Assembly: GCA_036785325.1 (NCBI GenBank)
Contig: JAXIVH010000010.1
Coordinates: forward strand, 1,677,373 to 1,741,372
Direction of reading: 5' to 3'
Source: Urophycis tenuis
Taxonomy: Eukaryota; Chordata; Actinopteri; Gadiformes; Phycidae
Length of the DNA: 64,000 nucleotides
This document shows positions 45,977 through 55,962 of the stretch, in pieces. The translations under genes and the position numbers were made by a program. The notes under the pieces are model-generated. The model was not told the origin of the DNA. It saw only the letters and a list, made by a program, of their open reading frames with translations, and made no database searches. Each line of letters starts with the position of its first letter. The first letter of the stretch is position 1.

Positions 45977-46917
45977 ACTCAAACAAATACATGTGGATAC
46001 CTCAGAAAAATTAAATCAATGTCCAATTTCAGGCTAATCGACCCATCAGACCCTCCATTGGACCTCTCCCTGCCAAACACTGCTCTCCCTACACACCGCA
46101 AAAGAAAAGAAAACATCTGAGGTTCCAATGCATTCACCTAATGACAGAAACGCATGCTCAAAAATTATTAATGTCACAGATTACAATAAAATCCAATACT
46201 GCAAAAACATGTATGATAAAAACATAAGATTGTGTCACACTGCAGCTCCTCATCAACGTTGACTCTCAATGTCGTGTCGATACTGTGGACATTCTATCAC
46301 AATGTCCTTGTTCCGGGCCGTCCAATATTGTTCCCATTGTCCATGTTTGAGCGTCAGAATCCCTTCAGAACTTCGGGATCCCTGAACAACCGGTCACTCT
46401 CACGGTGGTCTCCCCAATGTCGTTCTGGGAGGAGTATAAAGAAAACACCCAGCAGTCTCTTTGCAAAAACAACAACTGTCATTAAACATTAACAGTGGAT
46501 TAACACCTTGTATGTAAACAGAAATTCACAGCAGCATCCTTTCACATTATTCAAAGTTTCAATTCAGTGTCATATGCAAATCACGCAGCTCACTCGAGTG
46601 ACACCATTAATGAGGAACTATGGAACTTTTTGAGCTTTTTGGACCTTAACATTGCAGGTTAAGAGTTGCTGTGATGGTTCTCTAACACTTTATGGGTCGA
46701 TTGGTGGGTGTGTCGACCCCCCCTGGTGCTTGTGGGCTGAAAAAGTGAAAATGCAAGTCTGTGGTGGCGGTCCGCTGCCAAAGTCTTGCGGTAGTCTTGT
46801 GTCTCGAGAAGTAACAAACTGCCTTACAGCACTACACACCCACAAACACGGAACTGGCTAGATATAAACACAAGTAGCAAGGGGGTTGTTATAGTCTCAT
46901 GGATCAGCCGACAAAAG

Positions 46918-47092
46918 AGACACAGGGACCCACCGTCGGAGGAACAGAAGAAGCGAAAAAGGGTGACATACAAAGAGAGAGGCCAGACATGAGTAAACAT
47001 TGGGCAAGCTTTTCAGGAATAGCGTGAACTGAGAGAACAAAATGAAGACTGCGAATCAAATGCTGACTTGGCCGTGTTGCTGTTGACATTGT
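46918..47092 (+). pseudogene. Degenerate protein fragment
   Basis: One plus frame reads KKRKRVTYKERGQT, then, after a stop, VNIGQAFQE, another stop, RELREQNEDCESNADLAVLL. It resembles a small module (VNIG.AF..WRELRE) often seen in fish transposon-associated predicted proteins. Two in-frame stops show it is a relic. 47093-47760 shows nothing recognised. Confidence 0.35.
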
Positions 47093-47908
47093 AATTACCC
47101 TTGGGTGAACTTTGTTCTCTTTTTTTCTGTATGGTGGCTTTCTTGATGTTAGTCTCTGTATAGTAATAATGTGTTTGCTCGACCGTTTTGTTGTGAGCCA
47201 TGTATGTTTCTAGCTTGCGTTCTTGATGGTGGCGGGGGTGTTAGCGTAGCAGCTACTCGCTACCAAACACGTTTGTTTCCTGGGTTGTTTTGCTGTTCAT
47301 CTGTCTTGTCCAAGTACAGGCTAAATCCCCGAATCCAGGTTTGTGTTGTTTATTTAGATCACTGGATCGCCCTTCGAATGCCTCAGATTTTGCTAAGAGT
47401 GTCGCCAATATCATGTGATATGTCTGACTGACCATATAATTCAGTACCCTGCGCGAGAGCTGCTAGTTAGCACATATTCATAATCTTTTATCATGCTGAC
47501 CGATATAATTTGCTGCATTAATTTTTTCATGTTATATTACTTTTGTGCAGATGATGTGGGTCGGTGCTACACCACGTTCAAAATGAACATTTTTTGGCCA
47601 CTGGTTGTTGCGAGCATGAGTCTCTGGAGGAACACAGCGATGATATGCCCTGTATCATGTAAGGTAATTAAAAAAACAACACAACAGCCAAATTGAGTCC
47701 CCTGTATGGATCCAGTCATTTTACTCAGAATGTATGATGTGTTTTGATTACAAGTTCAGCATCTCACAAAGCCCTGACTGCAACTGTGCTGGACAAGAGG
47801 TGGTTGAACCAGGTGAAGACATTTCTAAACTTCAGCTGAGCATTGGTACCACATTGGTAGTGATATGAGCCTTATTTTTAGATGCACTTCCTAAACAAAA
47901 GTCACCTT

Positions 47909-48190
47909 GATTTCACTAAGCAAATAGGTAAGGGTTTGGTGCAGTTGGTCAGGTCTAGGTTCAGCAACACCATGTGCATAATGAGGTGACTACCTGAATA
48001 TAGTGAGTGACCAGGTTGTTCCATCAATGGATATTTTCTTCCAAGATGATAATGCTTTGATTCTTCGTGCTCACATTGTGAAAAAATGGTTGAACATGAG
48101 ACATAATTTGCACACATGAATTGACCACAGAGTCTGGACCTTAACCCCATTGAGTGATGTGTTAAACAGTGGTTTGACTTGTATTGATGA
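47909..48190 (+). pseudogene. Tc1-like transposase fragment (plus strand)
   Basis: Around 48040 the plus frame reads FFQDDNALILRAHIVKKWL, matching the Tc1 region around the second catalytic Asp, followed by stops. The upstream part 47909-47970 is the reverse complement of 48855-48909. Confidence 0.65.
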
Positions 48191-48541
48191 TGGAGTCAGA
48201 CCACTCTCCAGCACATCCCAAGATTCTCAATAGGGTTAAAGGGAAACACCACCGTTTGTCCATACTGAACTACGTTGGTTCTATTGATGGAAGTAACAGG
48301 GGGCGGGGGAGAGGATCTTTTAGGAGTGATGATATTACTGCGCCGAAGTCAAAGTGCTCTCAGGTGTTATTTCGCCATACGTTATAGTTATCCTTTTTTA
48401 TCCGCTTAGAAAAATACCATTTGTTGTTTCATTTTGTGTAACCATACTTGGGTAGTGTAACTACTCATGTAACCATATTTAAATAGGGAAAACGTGGAAG
48501 TGCTTGGTCGCTTCTAACTTCACCCCCATTACCGGGCCAAG

Positions 48542-48909
48542 CTACATGCTATCGAAGTAGCGCTGCATGCCAGAGCGATCGAGTGCACGCACGAAAGTGA
48601 CAGAGGTATGTAGTAACTCATCTAAGATCAGGGAAGAAAGTAGTTCAGCATGGACAAACACTGGCATTTTCCTTTGAGGTATGGACTCTTTTATACCACT
48701 CAACCTCTCTTTCACAATGTGTGTCCGATGAATCCTGGCATGGTGATCTTGGAATATGCCTGTGCCATCAGGGAAGAAATAATCCATTGATTGAATAACC
48801 TTGTCATTCAATATGTTCTGGTAGTCGGCTGACCTTATTCTTTGAACACGTAATGTTGCTGAACCTAGACCTGACCAACTGCAGCACCCCCTATTTGCTT
48901 AGTGAAATC
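48542..48909 (-). pseudogene. Tc1-like transposase fragment (minus strand)
   Basis: The minus frame reads FFPDGTGIFQDHHARIHRTH, the same Tc1 region, and then non-homologous residues. It faces the plus-strand fragment as an inverted pair with about 350 bp between (48191-48541). That spacer includes TTAAAGGGAAACACCACC, which could be one end of another TTAA element, but its partner end is not found. Confidence 0.65.
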
Positions 48910-49177
48910 CTGGGGACTTTTTTGGCCTGGCAGTGTATTCAAGCATTTCTGTTCTTCTGCATCTTCTAACAGCAGGGTTATTCTCATTGTCTCCTTCCCA
49001 TCCAACCACACAGGACCACATCAGACCTAGAAAGTTTTCAGAGCCATATTCTGGTGTATGCGGCAAAGCGCATGTCGTATACATCATTTGTGTACAAAAC
49101 ACGGACCCTGCTTGCTGCAATAGATTACAACAAGCATAACCAACACCAGCCAGCATGTAATTGTGAAGGACACAAGA

Positions 49178-50180
49178 TGTAAGTTGTGTGGCCTTGCCTA
49201 GGCCTATCACCAGACTACGCCACCCCCTAAGGTAAACTGGAATAGAGAGGGGGACTCTGTCCCAATAACGGTCCAACACAGGTAATTAGCAAAAAGAGTC
49301 AAGTTTATTTTTGTTCTTCGTAAAAGTAAGGTGTCACTTCCGTTGGTCAATAAATAAATAAATACATAGACATGAAAATGCATGGGAATGACCAAGCCAC
49401 TGGGTGAGAGTCCTGAGCCGCTAGCACCTAGGCTAACAAGGGGGGGGCCTGCCTCCGATACCACACGTGAGCACACTAAAAGTCCATTGGACGCACACCA
49501 CTACAAGTGCACCACTCAGGCACATTAAGAAAAAGGGGGTTCACACTTCACTGCACTACACTGCACACAAACTCATGGGTGAAAGACTGATTGTAGGGAG
49601 GACAGGCCAACCTGTATTCCTGACTAGGGCCCAATCACTTCCCAGGCCGATGGGAGGAGAATGACACAGGGGAGACAGATAACAAAATAACAAACAAACA
49701 AAAAAGAAAACCCTCTAACCTGTGGCTCACAATCTACTCCTATCCATATACATACCACTAGGCCCCCAGGCTAGAGGGGAAAAAGAAAACCAAATGTACA
49801 CGCATCTTAAAAGCAGCACCCGGACATACAATCACACATTAAACAAACACAGAGAACAGCAGCCGACAATGCTGTATAGCTGTGTGCTTCTTAACTGTCT
49901 ACACGCCGCACCAGAGGAGATAGTGCAGCCGGCGTCTATACCCTGCCGGCAACCACACTTGCTGCCGAAGACTCAGGACACAGCTACACTCCACCATCAG
50001 CAATGGACGACTACCGGCATGAGGACCCAAGGTGTCTATATCTGTGCCCGTCCCGGCTTAACCAATATGTGACCAATCACAGCCCTTTCTACTGATGCAA
50101 AACCCGTAAGAGAAGTGACAGAGGTAAAGCAAAATAAATGTTCCCCACCCCCATTGGTCCCACCGGCTACAGTTGTTACA
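49178..50180 (-). mobile_element. Probable LTR (about 1 kb), minus orientation
   Basis: Starts TGTAAG and ends GTTACA on the plus strand. Reverse-complemented it has AATAAACTTGACTC and then an end (GGTGGCGTAGTCTGGTGAT ... CCACACAACTTACA) resembling the 3' end of the solo LTR at 45830-45873. No flanking duplication was found, so the boundaries and status are uncertain. 48910-49177 is unassigned. Confidence 0.45.
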
Positions 50181-51140
50181 TTTTTACTGGTGTAAAGAGA
50201 ACACCTTACTTTTGTTTGTAAGCGTTCGGGAAATTATCAATGCTAATGGCACGTCCTCTGTCACCAGGTACAAACACTTGTACAGTAAAGGAGAAAAAAA
50301 CTGTACTCCTACATCTCCGACATCCAGCCATCCTCTCCAGGAGGCTGAGAAGTGGAACAGGCCTTCCTCACCAGATCATTATGAGGCCCGATGACCCAAG
50401 ACGGCTCTCCCTGCTTGCCCCGCTACAGCCACCACCTACATCTGAACTGTGCGGATAGTGTCACAAGGAAACCTTAATCAAGAGAACCCTCTAGAAGATG
50501 CTACACAATAGCCGTAATAACAAACAATGAAGCACTTTCATTTGCATTTCTTTCAATATCCAAAATAAATCTCTTTCTAACCAAAAAGTGTGTATTATTG
50601 AAGAAGAAGAAGAATTACTCATGAACAACTGAAACAAAGGTGATGCAAACATCTGTTATATAAAAACCATGGATCTTAGAAAGAGGGGTGGTGAGCACAT
50701 CCAAAGGTGAGACAAAAGGTGGGTCTGCAGTTTTTTTTGGCTCCAGAAGTAAATGTATTTACTTTACAAGGCAACGTTTAGGCATATAATAAAAACATTT
50801 TCAAACTATATACAATATGTATTTACAATGTTGATTTACAATGTTCTACACGTCCAGGCTGAGCACCCTGAATCCTGTGTAGTCAGACTGTGTCCTGTGT
50901 AGTCTGAGGTCCCCCCCCCCCCCCCCGGGGAGTTCTGGGCTTCCAAGGTCTCGTGTCGATAACCTCAGGTGTGAAGTCGGACGACACGGTTGAAGTTGAT
51001 TCCTGCAATATCATACAATGACCTGATGTAAATATGGCATTAAAAGCCTACTTTAAAAAAAATAAATAAATTACAACTTAGATTACTACACGCACTATAG
51101 CAGATACATAAATGTACGATTGCTGATCAAATTGGTCATG
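50181..51140. other. No gene recognised
   Basis: Open frames here are short and on both strands. A poly-C run (about 50912-50927) is the only striking feature. Confidence 0.5.
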
Positions 51141-51145
51141 CTATC

Positions 51146-51336
51146 TGTTATGTTGCTAAATAACGACCCGTCTCGACTTCTTCAATGCATCAACGCACTT
51201 GTTTATTTACCAACGTCACACATACAGCGCACCTACGGTGGCCCTACAGTGTCAAAAGTGCAACGTAAAACAGGCATCTTGAATAGAAATATAACTGTAT
51301 CAGTATGTATATATACTGTATTACATGAACACAACA
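51146..51336 (-). repeat. 3' LTR of the gypsy element
   Basis: 191 bp, TGTT...AACA. Nearly identical to the 5' copy. AATAAA-like signals are not obvious in so short an LTR. Confidence 0.95.
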
Positions 51337-51900
51337 TTTCCCCCCCCCCTCCGAATGTTCAGACATGAAAGGTAGCAACAAAGTCTTCGAAGTGCCCCGG
51401 GCGCGTACGGACCCTGACAGGGCGGGGCTCGGGAACGAGGGGGGCCGGCAGCGGGTCAGGAGCCGGAGCGGGGCACTGGGCAGCTGGTACAGCTTGGGCG
51501 AGAGGTGCCGCGATGGGATCCGGCACATGAGGGGCGGCCCAGTAGCTGGGTGGCTCTGCTCCACCCCTGCCGGATGAGGGTGGTGAAGAGGGGCGGGCAC
51601 TCTGCGCAGGCAACTGGCATGCCAACGCGAACCATCAGTCAGCTGAAATGAAGCTGGGCCGAGCTGCCGACTGACCTGGTACGGAGTTGACCAGAATGAT
51701 GACAACTTGTTAGCTCTGTTGGGCCGGCGGGCTCTGACCCAGTCTGACACTCTGATAGCAGGCCACTTAGCCTTGTGCTTCTCATCGAACCTCCGCTTCA
51801 TGGAACTTTGTTGTCTCTTGACGTGAGACTTGACTGCCGTTGGGCATGGTCGTGGACCGGCGGCCATTGATGGACGAAGTCTTGTCAGGGGAAGCACAAG
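51244..51900 (-). pseudogene. Integrase C-terminal region, out of frame with gag-pol
   Basis: Continues the gag-pol product in another frame: basic residues and an SH3-like segment (VSDWVRARRPN ... YQVSRQLGPASFQLTD), then a proline-rich tail. No chromodomain is seen. The frame change lies near 51897-51910, just after TTGVSPAAL. The frame runs through the purine tract into the LTR before stopping. Confidence 0.75.
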
Positions 51901-51908
51901 CTCCCTTT

Positions 51909-54900
51909 TCAGAGTGCCGCAGGGGAGACCCCTGTGGTAGAGTGGGCAGTTGCTCTGTAGTGGAGGAGGGTCTGTGACAGTGCGGCCATCAGGCGGTATC
52001 CCTCAGACATGTGGGCACGCAGTCCATTTTTCAATGATTGGTTGAATCGTTCCACCCCCCCGTTGGCTTGGGAGTGATATACCGAGGTCCGAATATGGGT
52101 AACACCCCTGTTGGCGAGGAAGGTGATGAACTCCAAGGACAGGAACTGAGGGCCATTGTCCGTGGTAATTGCACGAGGCAAGCCCCAGCGGGAAAACAGC
52201 TGGTCAAGGAAGTTGACCACAGCAGCAGAGGTAACCGTACCCATGGGAGCCACTTCAGGCCACTTGGAGTGCAAGTCATAGACCACCACAAGGAACCTCT
52301 GGTGGTGTGGCACATTGTACAGCTCACCACAGATATCGAGCTGGAAATGGTCCCATGGCACAGACGGCCAGTCCACTGGCTGTAGTGGAGTTGAAGCGGG
52401 TGGCCCCGTCTTCCCACTGGTGAGGCACGCTGCACAGGAGTGGATGAGTCCCTCTAGGTCACGGTCCATGGCAGGCCACCACACGGTGTCACGGCATCTT
52501 TGCTTGGCTTTGACGATGCCAAGGTGTCCCTGATGTGCCATTTGCAAGACACACCCTCTGAGGGCCACTGGGATGACAGCACAGAGGCCACGGGCAATGC
52601 AGGACTCACCCCAGCATGACAGTTCATGCTTCACTCGATAGTAGGGCTCCAGTTCTGGTGAAACATGGACAGGCCAACCATGTCTGATGTAATCACGAAG
52701 CGTGCCGAAGACAGGCTCGGCTGCTGAGGTGGACTCCAGATCACGGAGGGAGACTGTGTCCTTCAGTGGTGAGTGGACCCGGGGTACTATGTCCTCCTCA
52801 TCCTCTGGAGAGACAGCAGAGCACTGGGTGGCGGCAGGGCGGGATAGAAAGTCTGCTACAACATTCGTCTTGCCAGGCATGAATTGCAGCTTAAAGTCAT
52901 ACTGCTGCAGGCGGTCTGACCATCTGTGGAGGCGAAGGGGCCTGTGTCCTCCGCCCGAAGTGGACATCAGGGCTGTCACGGCCTGGTGGTCCGTCCGTAG
53001 GGTGAAAGACCGTCCATACAGGTACAAATGCCACCTCTCGCACGCCCAAATGCATGCGAGGGCCTCTCTTTCACCCACTGAGTATTTCTGCTCAGTGGGG
53101 CTGAGTGCACGGGAGGCGAAGGCTACGGGCCTCTCTACGCCATCATGGAGCTGTGACAGAACGGCGCCCAGAGCCACAGCAGACGCATCACAGGTCATAA
53201 ATGTGGGGCAGTCCAACTGGAAGTGGGCCAGGATCGGAGACATGGTGAGGAGACGCTTCAGTTCGTCAAAGCCTGCCTGACATTCAGGAGTCCAGGTCCA
53301 GGGAGCATCCTGTTTGAGCAGCATCCTCAGCGGGGCTGTGACGGAGGAGTACTGAGGCAGGAAACGCATGTAGTAGGCAGTCATCCCCAAGAACGAAGCC
53401 AGCTGCGAGGCTGTCGTGGGGGTGGGGAATGCGCTGATGGCTTCCACATTCGACTGGAGAGGGGAGATACCGTCTGCGGACACGTGGAACCCAACAAAGT
53501 CAATGGCCGGTGCGGAGAACACACACTTCTCAGTGTTCAGGGTGACATGGTGGCGGCTGAGGGAGTCAAAAACCTGTTCCAGGCGGGCGTTGTGTGTATC
53601 AACATCTGGCCCATGTACCACAATGTCGACCAAATATGCCACGGTACCGGGACAGCTGGCGAGGATTGTGGACATGATCTTCTGGAAACAGCTTGGGGCT
53701 GAACTTAGTCCAAAACACATCCTTGTATAGCGGTACAGGCCAGTATGGGTGATAAAAGCCGTCAGGTTCCGACTCTCCGGGTGCAGCGGAATTTGGAGGT
53801 AGCCCTGACGTAAGTCCAACTTAGAAAAGACCCGAGAGCCGTAGAAGTGGGTTGTGAGTTCTTCTGTCGTTGGGAGAGGGTACTTGTCAGGCACCACTGC
53901 CTTGTTGACCTGGCGAAGGTTGACACAGACTCTCAATCCACCTGACTTCTTCCTGGCGATGACGAGGTTGGACACCCATGGAGAGGCATCAATGGGTTCT
54001 ATGATGCCCTCAGCCTGGAGGCGTTGGAACTCCTGTGTAACGCCATCGCGCAGAGCCAGGGGAACACGCCGAAGGGGCTGGACCACAGGAGGCACGCTGT
54101 GGTCCAGGAGCGGTTTGTGTGTGAATGAGGTGAGGCACCCAAGGCCATTGAACAGTTCAGACCGGCTTTGTTGCCAAGGGGAACCCACTTGTAGTATTCG
54201 TGTTCCATTGCTGTCCTGTAGAGTAAAGCCAAGGCTGAGAAAGAGGTCAAGGCCCATGATATTCTCACCACGACGCGTAATGTGAAATGGGAAGTGGTCC
54301 ACAGTGGTAGAGGTGTAGCGAATTGGGAGGTAGAGTAGGCCGACAACGTCAATTTTGCTGCGGCCATAGCCACAGAGAGCAGTGGACGGGGGCTGTAGCT
54401 GTCTATTTGGGAAGAGTAGGTTACAGGTGTCAACATTCAGCAGTGACACCTTGGCCCCAGTGTCAAGGAGAAGAGGGACACAGCAACCATCTAGGTATAC
54501 CGGGCACCTGGAGAAGGTCCCTGGGTGGGGGCCTATGGTGCGCACTGACACCGCCGGGTCATGTGACTGTTCAGGGTAGTCAGCCGGAACAGACCGGCAC
54601 CATCTAGCGAAGTGGTTAGGTTTCTGACAGCGTCTGCATGTTTGGCCCCTAGCTGGGCAGTCCTGAGCCCTTGTGGCATGACGGGTGGAGCCACAATTAC
54701 CGCAGCGTCTCTGCTGGCGTGTTTGTTGGGGCCGCGCGACCTGTATAGCAGCAGGGTCGGTCGGGTTGTCTGAGCTTGATAGCTGTTGCACGGGCTGTTC
54801 TATAACGGCAGTATGATGCTTGCTTTCTGCTATTTTAGTAGCACACTGAGTGGCTGCCTCCACTTTTAATGCTAGTGTAAGTGCATCATCAAGTGACAGT

Positions 54901-55373
54901 GTTGCATCTTTGAGTAACAACTCTTTCTGGACTCTTGGATTAGACGTTTTTTCAATGAGCTGATCTCGAATGAGTTCATCTCTCATGGCATCGAAATTAC
55001 AGCGATGTGCTAAGGCTTTTAAATCTACTACAAACTGCCTAGCATACTCACCTGGGCGCTGACATCTTTGCCTGAACTCCAGCCGCCGATAGAGGATGTT
55101 CTGTGACTTCACAAAATGTCCAGTCAGAGCCGTAACGACGTCATTGTAAGTGTCCAGAGTACCATCGAGCGTGTTGAAAATCCTGTTCCCCTCCGCTCCC
55201 AGCAAGTGCAGTAGGATAGCACGCTTCCTCACGCTAGCGGCATTATCCAGTCCAATAGCCAAAAGGTACAGTTCAAAAGACGTTCTCCACTGTGTCCAAG
55301 TAACGACAGGTTCGCCAGGGAGGGGAAGAAAGTAGTCGGGAGGTGGCAGAGAAAAAACCGGTGCATCAGCCAT
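51909..55373 (-). CDS. Ty3/gypsy Gag-Pol polyprotein (RT active site altered)
   Basis: Single frame, start chosen at the ATG at 55373 inside the primer-binding-site context. Counting from the open-frame start at 55385: Gag about 30-190; two zinc knuckles 228-263 (CGNCGSTRHATRAQDC and CRRCQKPNHFARWC); protease DTGA at 308; RT about 460-630 with FSKLDLRQGYLQI; active site YLVD at 584, where YxDD is expected; RNase H (TCDASAVALGAVLSQ); integrase zinc finger (HQGHLG ... CAAC) and the D, D, E residues in LDICG, TTDNGPQF and GGVERFN. It stops early at 51909 through a frameshift. Gag and Pol being one frame fits some Ty3/gypsy clades. The first catalytic Asp of the RT motif is Val (GTC), so this copy should not reverse transcribe. 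Confidence 0.92.
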   Translation of the reverse strand: MADAPVFSLPPPDYFLPLPGEPVVTWTQWRTSFELYLLAIGLDNAASVRKRAILLHLLGAEGNRIFNTLDGTLDTYNDVVTALTGHFVKSQNILYRRLEFRQRCQRPGEYARQFVVDLKALAHRCNFDAMRDELIRDQLIEKTSNPRVQKELLLKDATLSLDDALTLALKVEAATQCATKIAESKHHTAVIEQPVQQLSSSDNPTDPAAIQVARPQQTRQQRRCGNCGSTRHATRAQDCPARGQTCRRCQKPNHFARWCRSVPADYPEQSHDPAVSVRTIGPHPGTFSRCPVYLDGCCVPLLLDTGAKVSLLNVDTCNLLFPNRQLQPPSTALCGYGRSKIDVVGLLYLPIRYTSTTVDHFPFHITRRGENIMGLDLFLSLGFTLQDSNGTRILQVGSPWQQSRSELFNGLGCLTSFTHKPLLDHSVPPVVQPLRRVPLALRDGVTQEFQRLQAEGIIEPIDASPWVSNLVIARKKSGGLRVCVNLRQVNKAVVPDKYPLPTTEELTTHFYGSRVFSKLDLRQGYLQIPLHPESRNLTAFITHTGLYRYTRMCFGLSSAPSCFQKIMSTILASCPGTVAYLVDIVVHGPDVDTHNARLEQVFDSLSRHHVTLNTEKCVFSAPAIDFVGFHVSADGISPLQSNVEAISAFPTPTTASQLASFLGMTAYYMRFLPQYSSVTAPLRMLLKQDAPWTWTPECQAGFDELKRLLTMSPILAHFQLDCPTFMTCDASAVALGAVLSQLHDGVERPVAFASRALSPTEQKYSVGEREALACIWACERWHLYLYGRSFTLRTDHQAVTALMSTSGGGHRPLRLHRWSDRLQQYDFKLQFMPGKTNVVADFLSRPAATQCSAVSPEDEEDIVPRVHSPLKDTVSLRDLESTSAAEPVFGTLRDYIRHGWPVHVSPELEPYYRVKHELSCWGESCIARGLCAVIPVALRGCVLQMAHQGHLGIVKAKQRCRDTVWWPAMDRDLEGLIHSCAACLTSGKTGPPASTPLQPVDWPSVPWDHFQLDICGELYNVPHHQRFLVVVYDLHSKWPEVAPMGTVTSAAVVNFLDQLFSRWGLPRAITTDNGPQFLSLEFITFLANRGVTHIRTSVYHSQANGGVERFNQSLKNGLRAHMSEGYRLMAALSQTLLHYRATAHSTTGVSPAAL

Positions 55374-55386
55374 CCTCGTCGCCAAA

Positions 55387-55577
55387 TGTTATGTTGCTAA
55401 ATAACGACCCGTCTCGACTTCTTCAATGCATCAACGCACTTGTTTATTTACCAACGTCACACATACAGCGCACCTACGGTGGCCCTACAGTGTCAAAAGT
55501 GCAACGTAAAACAGGCATCTTGAATAGAAATATAACTGTATGAGTATGTATATATACTGTATTACATGAACACAACA
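55387..55577 (-). repeat. 5' LTR of the gypsy element
   Basis: 191 bp; one visible difference from the 3' LTR. The element's promoter should lie here, but no clear TATA box stands out except TATATATACTG-like sequence. Confidence 0.95.
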
Positions 55578-55962
55578 CTATCGTTACGTATTATGTTGGT
55601 CAACACACTTACACTGATCGTCCTGTTCAACAAAAGATAAAACAAATGCAATGTAGGATAAAACATCTCCCTGTCAACTATACAAATAGGATGATGTTTA
55701 TTGTAAAATGCATAACCTTGTCTCCTCTTCCTGACCAGGTGGAACACCTACCTCATGGCTCCACGCATACATGAGAACAACAATCCGGGTACTTTCCGCT
55801 TTTTTGACACATCCGGGCATTTTTATATATAGCTATTTATACCGATCTAATGCTATGGCCAGCCAGCAGACCAGTTATACCAACTCTCTTCCAAGTCCTT
55901 ACCGGTGTCGCTATTTAGAAAAACTTAAATTAATCGGCAATGTCGGATGTCCCTTCACGCTG

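Larger units (their letters stand above)
51146..55577 (-). mobile_element. Ty3/gypsy LTR retrotransposon, very young, 4.4 kb
   Basis: Two 191-bp LTRs differ at one base that I can see (near 51302 versus 55543). The target duplication ctatc is exact (51141-51145, 55578-55582). On the minus strand a primer-binding-site-like sequence TGGCGACGAGGATGG follows the 5' LTR by two bases (55384 down), and a purine tract (GGAGGGGGGGGGAAA) precedes the 3' LTR. One gag-pol frame fills the interior. Confidence 0.95.
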
